Part shown: in pieces, positions 1 to 6,889 of the stretch
How positions within the stretch are numbered: position 1 is the stretch's first letter
Layout: the number at the start of each line of letters is the position of its first letter
DNA from: CAZAYP01 sp964489425 [NCBI: uncultured Verrucomicrobiota bacterium]
Lineage (GTDB): Bacteria > Verrucomicrobiota > Kiritimatiellia > RZYC01
Direction of reading: 5' to 3'
Assembly: GCA_964489425.1 (NCBI GenBank)
Contig: CAZAYP010000140.1
Location: 1-8,148 of the forward strand
Length of the DNA: 8,148 nt
Program-made: the position numbers and the translations under genes
Notes under the pieces: model-generated
The model's database searches: none
What the model saw: the letters and a program-made list of their open reading frames with translations, nothing else
Told to the model about the DNA's origin: nothing

Positions 1-191
1 AATTGATCGTCTTCGAGACCCTGGCCGCCCTCAGCTACGCCTGGGTGCTGCGCGGGCGCTGGCCCGACGCATTCACCCTGGCCGGTGCCACGCTGCTGGT
101 GGGCGGAGTGGTCTGGGCCATGCGCGCCGCGGCGCAACGCCCGCCCACGCCAGGACGGCTGAACCTCAGCCCAGGCACCCTGCCGCCCTGA
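1..191 (+). CDS. EamA/DMT-family drug/metabolite transporter, C-terminal fragment
   Basis: This is the 3' end of a gene that begins before the window; the frame is open from base 3 and stops with TGA at 189-191. About 62 residues are visible. A hydrophobic stretch ending in LAALSYAWVLRGRWPD is followed by a second helix, AFTLAGATLLVGGVVWAMR, and then a short polar, proline-rich tail. This matches the last two membrane helices of EamA-type inner-membrane exporters, where an aromatic/glycine-rich helix, a short basic-acidic loop and a Gly/Val-rich final helix are usual. The substrate cannot be told. It converges on the kinase gene, and the two 3' ends overlap by 26 bases. No terminator is evident between them. 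The family call is fairly secure for such a short piece. Confidence 0.7.
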   Translation, partial: LIVFETLAALSYAWVLRGRWPDAFTLAGATLLVGGVVWAMRAAAQRPPTPGRLNLSPGTLPP

Positions 192-1077
192 AGGCGGCGT
201 CTCGGTGAGGTTGCAGGGTGCGGAACTCGCAGGCGATTCCAGGGGGCAGACAACGGCGCAGCGATGCCTCGATCACCGGGTGCAGGGATGCGGCGCGACC
301 GCACACCACCACCGGGCGCATGCCATGCCGTGCGATGAGCAGCCTGGCCAGCCGCGCCAGTTCCTCGCCGGCCTGGCCCAGAAGGCGTCGTGCACCGGCG
401 TCCGCTTCGGCCACCTGGGCCACGGCCAGGGCCAGGGTACCGAGTGCGCCGCGGTCGCTGAGATGGATGAAGCGGCGCGTGTCGTCCCAAGTGGGGCCTC
501 CGATGCGCTCGAACAGCGCCTGCGCCAAGGCCGAGGAAGCCATGGATCCTGGCGCGTCGTCCTCGCTGCGCCACACCTGGGCCAAGGCCTGCCTTGCGAT
601 CCAGTGGCCGCTGCCCTCGTCGCCCAGCAGGCTCCCCCGTCCGCCCGCCCGGTGCATGGCGCCTGATGCATCGACAAACACACCGATGGAGCCGGTGCCG
701 CTGTAGACCACATACCCCTGGCCCGGCGCGAAGCACAGGCGACAGGCCAGCTCGACATCGTTGTACAGATGGATGCGGGCTTCAGGCAACGCAAGCGCTT
801 GTTGCAGCAGCTGCCGCAGGCCTCCCCCCGACTGCTCGTCGTGGCCGGTCACCCCGGCCCAGACCGCCGCTGGCGCGGGCAGTTGGACATCGCGCAAAGC
901 CTGCCGAATCTCGCCCAGCGCTTGGCTGATCGACTCTCGGCCTTCCTGCGAATGCACCTGCTGGCCGCTGAAAGGCGCCACCGCGCCTTCAGCCAGCGTC
1001 TGCCCTGAGGCCAGGGCCAGGGCCCAGCGGGTCTGCGTGCCGCCCGCGTCCAGGCCGAGGCCGACTTCGACCGCCAC
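166..1077 (-). CDS. BadF/BadG/BcrA/BcrD-family sugar kinase, probably N-acetylglucosamine or glucosamine kinase
   Basis: The product is a 303-residue ASKHA-fold kinase, likely phosphorylating GlcNAc or glucosamine with ATP in the cytoplasm. The phosphate-1 loop DAGGTQT is at residues 10-16, YNDVELA at about 105-111, the phosphate-2 loop GTGSIG at 127-132, and the family block GGRGSLLGDEGSG at 145-157. Length fits GspK/NagK-type kinases of the BadF family. The start is a GTG directly after the TAA that ends the upstream receptor frame. That TAA is in the same frame, so no earlier start is possible; I see no clear Shine-Dalgarno site, which suggests translational coupling. The receptor/kinase pairing fits chitin-oligosaccharide or GlcNAc uptake followed by phosphorylation, as in proteobacterial nag/chitin regulons. 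Exact substrate is inferred from context; a kinase for another amino sugar is possible. Confidence 0.8.
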   Translation of the reverse strand: MAVEVGLGLDAGGTQTRWALALASGQTLAEGAVAPFSGQQVHSQEGRESISQALGEIRQALRDVQLPAPAAVWAGVTGHDEQSGGGLRQLLQQALALPEARIHLYNDVELACRLCFAPGQGYVVYSGTGSIGVFVDASGAMHRAGGRGSLLGDEGSGHWIARQALAQVWRSEDDAPGSMASSALAQALFERIGGPTWDDTRRFIHLSDRGALGTLALAVAQVAEADAGARRLLGQAGEELARLARLLIARHGMRPVVVCGRAASLHPVIEASLRRCLPPGIACEFRTLQPHRDAAFRAAGCLG

Positions 1078-1970
1078 TTACATCTTGGCGCGCAGGGCCA
1101 GGAAGAACTGGCGCCCGTTCTGGTGCCAGTAGCCCGGAGCGTTCTCGTTGAGGTAGTAGGTGTGGCGGATCGGGTCGTTCAGGTTGTTGCCATCCAGGTG
1201 GATGCTGATGTCCTTGGTGAACCGGTAGCCGATGGACAGCGACAGGCTGCCGGCCCCGGCATAGCGATGCTGGCCGTTGTACTGCGTGATGACCCCGGCG
1301 CTGTTGACCAAGGGCTTGAGCGTGCCGTCCCCGACGAAGCCGATGGCGTAGTCGGTGCGGTAGTTCCAGGCCAGGCTCGCCGTGAGCTTGTCGTCTTCGT
1401 AGAAACCGCGCAGGTTGTAGGTCCAGCGTGAGGTGCCCAGCATGGGGGCGCCGTCCTCGTCCTTGGAGTCCACGTAGGTGGCATTGGCACCGAAGCCGAA
1501 GCCCTTGCCCACGGGCATCTCCAGCGCGCCTTCCACGCCCTGGAGCTTGGCCGACACACCCTTGCGCGAGGTGACCAGGTAGGTGGTGACCTTGTTCTGC
1601 GCGAAGACGCCACCCGACACATAGGCGCGCGGGGCGAAGTACCAGGCCAGGGTCAGGTCCAGGTTGTCCGACAGGATGGGCTTGAGCTTGGGGTTGCCGC
1701 TGGAGCCGGTCAGCAGGGTGTCGTTCAGTGAAACGGCGCCGGCGAGCTCGTTGTAGTTGGCGCGCCCGAGGCTGCGCGAGACGGCGGCCCGGCCGATCAT
1801 GTCCTTGGCCAGGTCCCAGCGCAGGTTGAAGCTCGGCAGCACGTCATTGCTCGTGGTGCTGACCAGCCGTGGAACGTAGGTGGCGACCCGAGAACCCACG
1901 ATGGCCTCAGGCACCGAGCACGGTTGCAGCACGACGCACTGGCCCGCAGCCGTGCCACTGGTCAGCGCCT
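1078..1970 (-). other. TonB-dependent outer-membrane receptor, C-terminal beta-barrel part within the chimeric frame
   Basis: About 297 residues of a TonB-dependent receptor barrel are visible. The landmarks are SNDVLPSFNLRWDL, then SLGRANYNELAG, SGNPKLKPILSDNLDLTLAWYF, alternating aromatic strands such as WTYNLRGFYEDDKL and SLAWNYRTDY, and the end NNLNDPIRHTYY followed by GRQFFLALRAKM. These match the C-terminal barrel of large receptors for oligosaccharides and siderophores in proteobacteria. The signal peptide, TonB box and plug are absent, so this fragment could not be exported or gate transport. The kinase gene follows without a gap, so the intact receptor probably imports a GlcNAc-containing or chitin-derived sugar (inference). 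The left limit is approximate, because the join lies somewhere in about 1955-1985. Confidence 0.8.
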
Positions 1971-2955
1971 GGTACGACAGCGAGGCGTCGTTCAGGCGCA
2001 GCTTGTCCAGGCTGGCGACCAGCTTTTCGTAATCCGACGTATCCACCGGGTACAGGCCGCAGAACACCATGGGGTGGATTTCCTTGAACCCCGGCAACGC
2101 CTGGGTGGCGGGCCGATCGGCGCGGGTGATCGTGTCGCCCACCCGGATTTCCTTGGCATCCTTGATGTTCGCGATGATGTAGCCCACGTCGCCCGCGACC
2201 AACTCATCCATCGGAAAAGGCTTGGGGCGGAACTGACCGACCTCCTTGATCTCGTAGTCCTGGCCGGTGCTCATCATGCGGACGCGCTGGCCGCGAACCA
2301 GGCGGCCATCAAACATGCGCAGGTACGACACCACGCCGCGGAACGCATCGTAGATGGAGTCGAACACCAGCGCCCGCACCGTGTCCGGCGCGCCTTGTGG
2401 CGGCTTGACCCGCTGGACAATGGCTTCCATGACCTCGACGATCCCAGCGCCGGTCTTGGCGCTGATGTTCAGGGCCTCGTCCATGGGAATCGCCAGGATG
2501 TCCTCGATCTGCTTGCGCACTTCAGCGACATTGGCGTTGGGCAGATCGATCTTGTTCAGCACCGGGATGATCGTCAATCCCTGGCTGACGGCCAGGTGCG
2601 TGTTGGCCACGGTCTGCGCTTCCACGCCCTGGGCGGCGTCCACAACCAGCAACGCGCCTTCGCAGGCCGCCAGGCTGCGCTCGACCTCGTAGGTAAAGTC
2701 CACGTGGCCGGGCGTGTCAATGAGGTTGAACTGGTAGCGATGACCGTCACGGGCGTCGTAGTACATGGTGACCGGGTGCGCCTTGATGGTGATGCCGCGC
2801 TCACGCTCCAGGTCCATCGCGTCGAGGGTCTGTTCGCGCATGTCGCGGGCCTCGATCGTGTGGGTCATTTCCAGCATCCGATCCGCCAAGGTCGACTTGC
2901 CGTGATCGATGTGGGCAATGATGCAGAAGTTGCGGATATACTCGAGGGGCTTCAT
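1078..2955 (-). CDS. lepA: Chimeric reading frame: LepA (elongation factor 4) N-terminal half joined in frame to a TonB-dependent receptor C-terminal half
   Basis: Residues 1 to ~329 are plain LepA/EF4, the ribosome-bound GTPase of translation. G1 AHIDHGKST is at 14-22, the switch I motif ERERGITI at 50-57, G3 DTPGHVDF at 80-87, G4 NKIDLP at 134-139 and G5 SAKTG at 165-169; domain II follows and domain III begins. LepA should continue with a conserved GFGFRCGFLG block and run to ~600 residues. Instead, after LRLNDASLSYQ, the frame becomes TonB-receptor barrel. Domain III is broken and domain IV and the LepA C-terminal domain are missing, so it should not work as EF4. The ATG at 2955-2953 overlaps the rpe stop as ATGA and is preceded by a G-run; a GTG at 2964 is an alternative start. 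The rpe-lepA part reads as a normal operon. An assembly chimera is the likeliest explanation; a real deletion or fusion is possible. Confidence 0.75.
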   Translation of the reverse strand: MKPLEYIRNFCIIAHIDHGKSTLADRMLEMTHTIEARDMREQTLDAMDLERERGITIKAHPVTMYYDARDGHRYQFNLIDTPGHVDFTYEVERSLAACEGALLVVDAAQGVEAQTVANTHLAVSQGLTIIPVLNKIDLPNANVAEVRKQIEDILAIPMDEALNISAKTGAGIVEVMEAIVQRVKPPQGAPDTVRALVFDSIYDAFRGVVSYLRMFDGRLVRGQRVRMMSTGQDYEIKEVGQFRPKPFPMDELVAGDVGYIIANIKDAKEIRVGDTITRADRPATQALPGFKEIHPMVFCGLYPVDTSDYEKLVASLDKLRLNDASLSYQALTSGTAAGQCVVLQPCSVPEAIVGSRVATYVPRLVSTTSNDVLPSFNLRWDLAKDMIGRAAVSRSLGRANYNELAGAVSLNDTLLTGSSGNPKLKPILSDNLDLTLAWYFAPRAYVSGGVFAQNKVTTYLVTSRKGVSAKLQGVEGALEMPVGKGFGFGANATYVDSKDEDGAPMLGTSRWTYNLRGFYEDDKLTASLAWNYRTDYAIGFVGDGTLKPLVNSAGVITQYNGQHRYAGAGSLSLSIGYRFTKDISIHLDGNNLNDPIRHTYYLNENAPGYWHQNGRQFFLALRAKM

Positions 2956-3629
2956 GCCCCCCACCCCGCCGCCGCCTGCGCCGCTGCGCCGCGCGCCCGC
3001 ATCCGGCTGATTTCGCCGGCCATGTCCGCGGCGCGAAACAGGAACGTGCCCACCTCGTAGATGTTGGCCCCGCGCTGTGCGGCCTGCTCCGCGGTATCGG
3101 CGTTGATCCCGCCGTCAATGGAGATGTTCATGTCCGGCCGCTGCCGCCGCAGGTCCTCGACCTTGGCCAGCACTTCCGGGATAAACGGCTGGCCGCCGAA
3201 GCCGGGGTTGACGCTCATGCACAGCACTTCGTCCAGGTCCGGCAGCCACTCGCGGATGGCGGCTACAGGGGTCGCCGGATTGAGGGTCAGGCCGGCCTTG
3301 GCCCCGGCGCGGCGGATAACGCGCAGGGTTTCGCCGACATCGCCCTGGGCTTCGACATGGGTCAGGATCGTGTCCGCCCCAAACTCGGCGCACCGTTCCA
3401 CGTACCAGTCCGGCCGGATGATCATCAGGTGCACGCTCAACGGAATTTTCACCAGGCCGCGCACGGCGCGGATGATGTCGAACCCCATGCTGATGTTGTT
3501 CACGAACTGTCCGTCCATGATGTCCAGGTGCAACCCGTCGGCGCCGGCGCTTTCAGCGCGGCGGCACTCTTCGCCCAGGCGCGTCATGTCGCACGCCAGG
3601 ATGGACGGATATACCGCAGCTTTCACCAT
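2952..3629 (-). CDS. rpe: Ribulose-phosphate 3-epimerase
   Basis: This is a 225-residue TIM-barrel enzyme that interconverts ribulose 5-phosphate and xylulose 5-phosphate in the pentose phosphate pathway. PSILACD is at residues 8-14, with Ser9. LHLDIMDG at 33-40 supplies the metal ligand His34 and catalytic Asp36, VHLMI supplies His67, MSVNPGFGGQ at 138-147 is the mobile loop, and DGGIN at 172-176 supplies the second catalytic Asp172. All key residues are present and length is normal. I chose the ATG at 3629; a TTG six bases upstream also opens the frame but is less likely. The 3' end overlaps the lepA ATG by four bases, so the two are probably translationally coupled. The C-terminal tail is alanine-rich. 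A promoter and a small leader hairpin lie upstream. Confidence 0.95.
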   Translation of the reverse strand: MVKAAVYPSILACDMTRLGEECRRAESAGADGLHLDIMDGQFVNNISMGFDIIRAVRGLVKIPLSVHLMIIRPDWYVERCAEFGADTILTHVEAQGDVGETLRVIRRAGAKAGLTLNPATPVAAIREWLPDLDEVLCMSVNPGFGGQPFIPEVLAKVEDLRRQRPDMNISIDGGINADTAEQAAQRGANIYEVGTFLFRAADMAGEISRMRARGAAAQAAAGWGA

Positions 3630-3660
3630 ATACAAGCAATTCCCGTGTTGTTGTACCGCG

Positions 3661-3675
3661 CCGGTCCATGACCGG
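3661..3675 (-). other. Small hairpin in the rpe leader
   Basis: The bases CCGGTC and GACCGG form a perfect 6-bp stem with a 3-base loop. It lies about 32 bases upstream of the rpe start and just inside the transcript predicted from the promoter at 3692-3720. It may stabilise the mRNA 5' end; there is no sign that it is a riboswitch. Confidence 0.4.
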
Positions 3676-3691
3676 CTGTGATAGAAGAGCT

Positions 3692-3720
3692 AATGTACTC
3701 GCCCCTCCCCTTCCCGTCAA
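3692..3720 (-). promoter_or_regulatory. Probable sigma-70 promoter for rpe-lepA
   Basis: On the minus strand TTGACG (3720-3715) and TACATT (3697-3692) are separated by exactly 17 bases. The predicted transcript starts near 3685, about 55 bases before the rpe ATG. The -35 matches consensus at five of six positions and the -10 at four of six. No other equally good pair was seen upstream of rpe. Confidence 0.55.
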
Positions 3721-3842
3721 GAATGTCGGCAGAAAAGTGTGGCGCTCGCCGCCGGGACCTCCGCGATCTCTCTGCAGAGCGCTGGGCCGGGCCGGCCCAG
3801 TTCGAGTGCCCACGCAGCCACCGTTTTTTGCTTCGTTTTTGC

Positions 3843-3871
3843 TTGTTTAATCATGGCCGGAAAGCTATACC
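3843..3871 (+). promoter_or_regulatory. Probable sigma-70 promoter for tRNA-Gly
   Basis: TTGTTT (3843-3848) and TATACC (3866-3871) are spaced by 17 bases. The predicted start near 3878 lies about 15 bases before the mature tRNA 5' end, which is a usual arrangement. T-rich sequence precedes the -35. Confidence 0.5.
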
Positions 3872-3892
3872 GCCAGCCAGTAAGCACGTTGC

Positions 3893-3967
<75 letters not shown>

Positions 3968-4125
3968 CCTTTCAGAGCAAACACTCTCACAACACTCTTG
4001 AAAATAAAGGGTCTTAGGTGTGTTCAGCCCCTTTGCCTGCTTCTTGCGTAACAGTTCGCGCCGAGGCGAAACATGGGAAACGAGTATCCACACCTCCGCC
4101 CACACCTTCTGCGCCGTCGGGCCGT
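3968..4125. other. Intergenic stretch without a supportable gene
   Basis: This holds AT-richer sequence just after the tRNA. A loose AAAGGG/CCCTTT pair (about 4006-4040) has a long loop and no clear T-run, so I do not call it a terminator. The minus-strand frame over the tRNA is an antisense artefact. Confidence 0.4.
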
Positions 4126-4979
4126 TCAGCTTCCCATCAGATTCCTCCCGGACCGCCACAGGCCGGACTCACGCCGTTCCCGCCTCGTCTGTGACCGGGT
4201 GAAGGTGAAGGAAACAGGAAGGCCGGGCCAGCGCCGCGGGCGGCGGCCCGGCTCCCGCCTCTCCGCGTCCTTGTTGATGGCTCGGTGCTTCGCCGCGAGT
4301 TGATCCAAGAACCACATGTCCTTCATGGCGGCGGCGTTGTTTTCGCAGACGTTGTTGGCGACGAGTTAAGCGACAATCTTCGGATCGGGGATGAGACTCC
4401 ACACGGGGACAATCCGCATGATGTCCAGCGTGAGCACGTCGAAGGGCTTCCGTGTCGCCTCGCCGTGGAACTTCCCTTCCTGGTGCACGGGGGGGCATGA
4501 GGAATCGCAGCTTGGCAAGGCTCTCGCGTCTTGGCTTCCTTCTTCCGCTTCGGACCCTCTTGCGGGTAAAACCTCCGGCAGTCGGGATTCACCGCAATCA
4601 TAACGTCAACCATGATCGCCTCGACCGCATCCGTAATGCCCGGTGATTTCGATTCGCGTAACCCCGGCCACGTTCAGGACGCAGTCAGCCGACGTCCGGG
4701 CTTCGTAGTCCTCGTAATCGCTGAAGGCGGAATCGCCGGCCAGCCATGCGACGATGTCCTTGACGGTCTTTTCCCGCCATGCGCGCCCACCTTTCGCCAG
4801 TTCCCCTTCCAGGCCTGCCAATACCGCCGCAGCGTGTCATGCCCGCCCTGTTGCCTCCTTCCCGCCTCCGATGCCGCGAAATAGCTGGCCACCTCGGCCA
4901 CCGACCGATTCCGATACGGCATCGCAAAATCGGGCAACACGCTCACGTCCAGCGCATAATACCGTCCTTCGGGAATTAG
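4126..4979 (-). pseudogene. Frameshifted, truncated relic of an unrecognised protein gene
   Basis: On the minus strand, protein-like sequence can be followed only by changing frame. The segment RYYALDVSVLPDFAMPYRN...VAEVASYFAA...DTLRRYWQAWKGNW (about 4965-4800) leads to REKTVKDIVAWLAGDSAFSDYEDYEA and VLNVAGVTRIEITG in another frame (about 4790-4640). Then comes MVDVMIAVNPDCRRFYPQEG (4613 down), and finally KFHGEATRKPFDVLTLDIMR, IVPVWSLIPDPKIVA, an in-frame TAA at 4368-4366, and NNVCENNAAAMKDMWFLDQL. At least three frameshifts and one stop are needed. The start is missing: protein-like sequence ends at the AT-rich promoter near 4980. The PYRNRSVAEVASYF...LRRYW part resembles the helix-turn-helix regions of some transposase-like proteins, but I do not recognise the family. 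It could also be two neighbouring relics. Confidence 0.45.
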
Positions 4980-5013
4980 ATGACATTTGATGATAAGGGA
5001 TATAATATATTGA
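4980..5013 (+). promoter_or_regulatory. Probable promoter of the HTH/HEAT/SUMF1 operon
   Basis: A perfect TATAAT lies at 5001-5006 in the most AT-rich stretch of the window. The best -35 is ATGACA at 4980-4985, giving a short 15-base spacer. Transcription would start near 5013, about 42 bases before the HTH start. TTGAT occurs twice around the -10 (near 4987 and 5010), so an operator here is possible; autoregulation by the HTH protein is a guess. Confidence 0.5.
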
Positions 5014-5054
5014 TACAAGATGTCTGGTGTAGGCAAATATTGAGGAAGATCGCA

Positions 5055-5276
5055 ATGAGTGACGAAATCATGACCCTGCAGGAAGTCGCCGAATACCTGA
5101 AACTCTCGGAGCGAACCATCTACGGTTACGCCCAGAAAGGACTCGTGCCCGGAATCAAGATCGGCTCGTCTTGGCGCTTCCGCAAGGACGACCTTGACGC
5201 CTGGCTGGAAAACCAGAGGAAGATGACGGAGGAGAGCACCTCGAAGCACGGCCATGGCGAAGGAGAAAAGGCATGA
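5055..5276 (+). CDS. Small excisionase/MerR-like helix-turn-helix DNA-binding protein
   Basis: This 73-residue protein has the HTH_17 (excisionase/BldC-like winged helix) pattern: MTLQEVAEYLKLSERTIYGYAQ at residues 6-27, then KGLVPGIKIGSSWRFRKDDLDAWL at 28-51. That is helix-turn-helix, a short wing, and the typical W-R-F..DL..WL ending. The tail (52-73) is charged and probably disordered. The ATG at 5055 was chosen because GAGGAAG (5042-5048) lies six bases upstream; the frame runs further upstream but through the AT-rich promoter. The stop overlaps the next start as ATGA, so it is tightly linked to the HEAT-like protein gene. Known relatives include phage excisionases and cassette regulators. 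Because it leads an operon without an integrase in view, a regulatory role seems likelier than recombination. Confidence 0.8.
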   Translation: MSDEIMTLQEVAEYLKLSERTIYGYAQKGLVPGIKIGSSWRFRKDDLDAWLENQRKMTEESTSKHGHGEGEKA

Positions 5277-6874
5277 ATATTCATGAAGCCAAAGCACAAC
5301 TGTTCGATACCAACGTCCTGCTCGCTGAGATGCGCCGCCGGGACGCCCTGAGTTGGCTGATGACCAGTGGCGGCGAAGATGCCGTCGCAATCCTGGTGGA
5401 CGCTGTCGAACGCGGTCACCAAGACAGTACGCAGATCAAAGCCTGGCTTGCCGGACTATCCAGCCCCGAGCATGTCCGAGCACTGCTCAAGGTATGGATT
5501 ACACAGAACTTGGCATGGCTGAAGCCGCTCGCCGTCGAGCGGGTGCTGGCCAGCGGTCTTGCGGCCGAATTGCCGGTCGATCGAGACACTGCATGGCTGG
5601 TGGCCAAGTATCAGAAAAGCCCCTTGGCGCCGGCCGTGAATATATACCGCGACTGCGTCTTGGCCGCGAAACCGGATTTCATGGTGGCGTTTGTCTTAAA
5701 GATTGGCCAGGCCTTATCACTGGAGTGCAGTCGGTTGAATGCTTCAGCGGCCATGGCCCTTATCCGGGACCAGGACGCCGAGGTGCGGGCCGGCGCAGAG
5801 GCGTACCTGCGCGATCGTCTACCCAACGCCGAGCAGTACAATGACCTGATCGTGGACGAGTGGATTCGCAGCCAGTCTCCCTTCCTCGCCAAACTGGTCG
5901 CAACACCGCGTCTGCCCTCCAATCCAGCCAAGGAAGCACTGATTCATCTGATCAACCGCGATCTGGCCGGCTACCGTAAACTCACCGACAAGGACGGCAC
6001 CCTTCTGGCCGAGGCGCTGGCGCTCGCAACGCCGGAAATGCGCAAGGCCATCAACCAGACCATACTCGAGGCGCGCGACGGCGGCTTGGCCGACGCGTAC
6101 CGCCAGGCGGCTGCCGCCGGGAGTCCGGACGCCGATCCGCAGATAGCGCTGCGCGCCCTCATGGCGTCCGGCAACGAGGATGGGTTGGTGGAGGCGACCC
6201 GTGCTATGACGCTGGCCGAGGTTTTGCCGCTTTGCGACCACTGGCGCGAGACGCGGCACCGGCCAACAAGCGAGAAGTATCGTGCAATCGTCGAGCGCGC
6301 CGTCGCCGCCCTGTCCCATATGCCCAAGCTCGAAATCGAACCCGCCCCAGCGCTGCCGGACGGCCTAGAGGACCTATTCGATGTCTGGCAGCGGGAGAAT
6401 CCGTCTGACGCCCAGGTGAACCAGGACTTGAGCGCCGAGGATCCGTTCGTCCGCGCCAAGGCGCTCTTTATTGGCAGCGAGCGCGGCTTGGTGGACGCCG
6501 CCGCCCTGCGCGCCAAGGCAACCAGCGCCGACTGGCCCGAGCGCCTGATGGCAGCCCTGCGCGGTGCCCGGCCGGCGGAGGCTGGCGAAGACCATGTGGC
6601 TTGGATCACTACTGTGGCCGGACTCGACGCTGACCTCATGGGCGCCCGAATCGCCTGCGATCCGGAGGAACTGCAATGGAGCAACGGATTGTGCCGGCAG
6701 TTGCGCTCCGCAAAGGGCCCGGTCGCGGCCCGCAACCTGGCATTGGCTGAAACATTGTCAGCTTTCCGCTCGCTCTACGGCGGTACGATCAAGGTTTCCG
6801 AGGACGATTCCGCCACGCAGAAAGAGGCCATTCGCGTTGGCGGCGAGGTGGAGGCGGAAAACCTGAAGTTCTAG
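5273..6874 (+). CDS. Alpha-helical, HEAT-repeat-like protein of unknown function
   Basis: This 533-residue protein seems to be almost entirely alpha-helical. The start ATG overlaps the HTH stop and has AAGGAG seven bases upstream. HEAT-like helix pairs can be seen at about residues 155-180 (AMALIRDQDAEVRAGAEAYL) and 385-430 (LSAEDPFVRAKALFIGSERG...WPERLMAALRG). Less regular Ala/Leu-rich helices fill 30-150 and 215-345. A proline-rich hinge (PKLEIEPAPALPDG) is at 351-364, and the last ~30 residues are acidic. There is no signal peptide, membrane helix or obvious catalytic motif. Such solenoids are usually scaffolds or sensors that bind proteins or nucleic acid. Its place between an HTH protein and SUMF1 proteins suggests it works with them. 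I do not recognise the family. Confidence 0.7.
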   Translation: MNIHEAKAQLFDTNVLLAEMRRRDALSWLMTSGGEDAVAILVDAVERGHQDSTQIKAWLAGLSSPEHVRALLKVWITQNLAWLKPLAVERVLASGLAAELPVDRDTAWLVAKYQKSPLAPAVNIYRDCVLAAKPDFMVAFVLKIGQALSLECSRLNASAAMALIRDQDAEVRAGAEAYLRDRLPNAEQYNDLIVDEWIRSQSPFLAKLVATPRLPSNPAKEALIHLINRDLAGYRKLTDKDGTLLAEALALATPEMRKAINQTILEARDGGLADAYRQAAAAGSPDADPQIALRALMASGNEDGLVEATRAMTLAEVLPLCDHWRETRHRPTSEKYRAIVERAVAALSHMPKLEIEPAPALPDGLEDLFDVWQRENPSDAQVNQDLSAEDPFVRAKALFIGSERGLVDAAALRAKATSADWPERLMAALRGARPAEAGEDHVAWITTVAGLDADLMGARIACDPEELQWSNGLCRQLRSAKGPVAARNLALAETLSAFRSLYGGTIKVSEDDSATQKEAIRVGGEVEAENLKF

Positions 6875-6889
6875 CCCGGAGCAAGCATC

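Noticed and set aside
35-736. Long minus-strand frame overlapping the kinase
   Set aside because: It is arginine/glycine-rich out-of-frame translation of high-GC kinase DNA; the kinase frame has all family motifs.
1924-3060. Plus-strand frame of 378 codons opposite lepA
   Set aside because: It is a shadow of lepA and rpe: histidine- and valine-rich with no recognisable domain, while the minus strand encodes clear LepA motifs.
4006-4040. AAAGGG...CCCTTT pair after the tRNA as a terminator
   Set aside because: The stem is short, the loop is about 18 bases and there is no good T-run at the right place.
5971-6735. Minus-strand frame of 254 codons opposite the HEAT-like gene
   Set aside because: Ser/Arg/Ala-rich shadow without domains; the plus strand has proper operon spacing, ribosome sites and a coherent helical protein.
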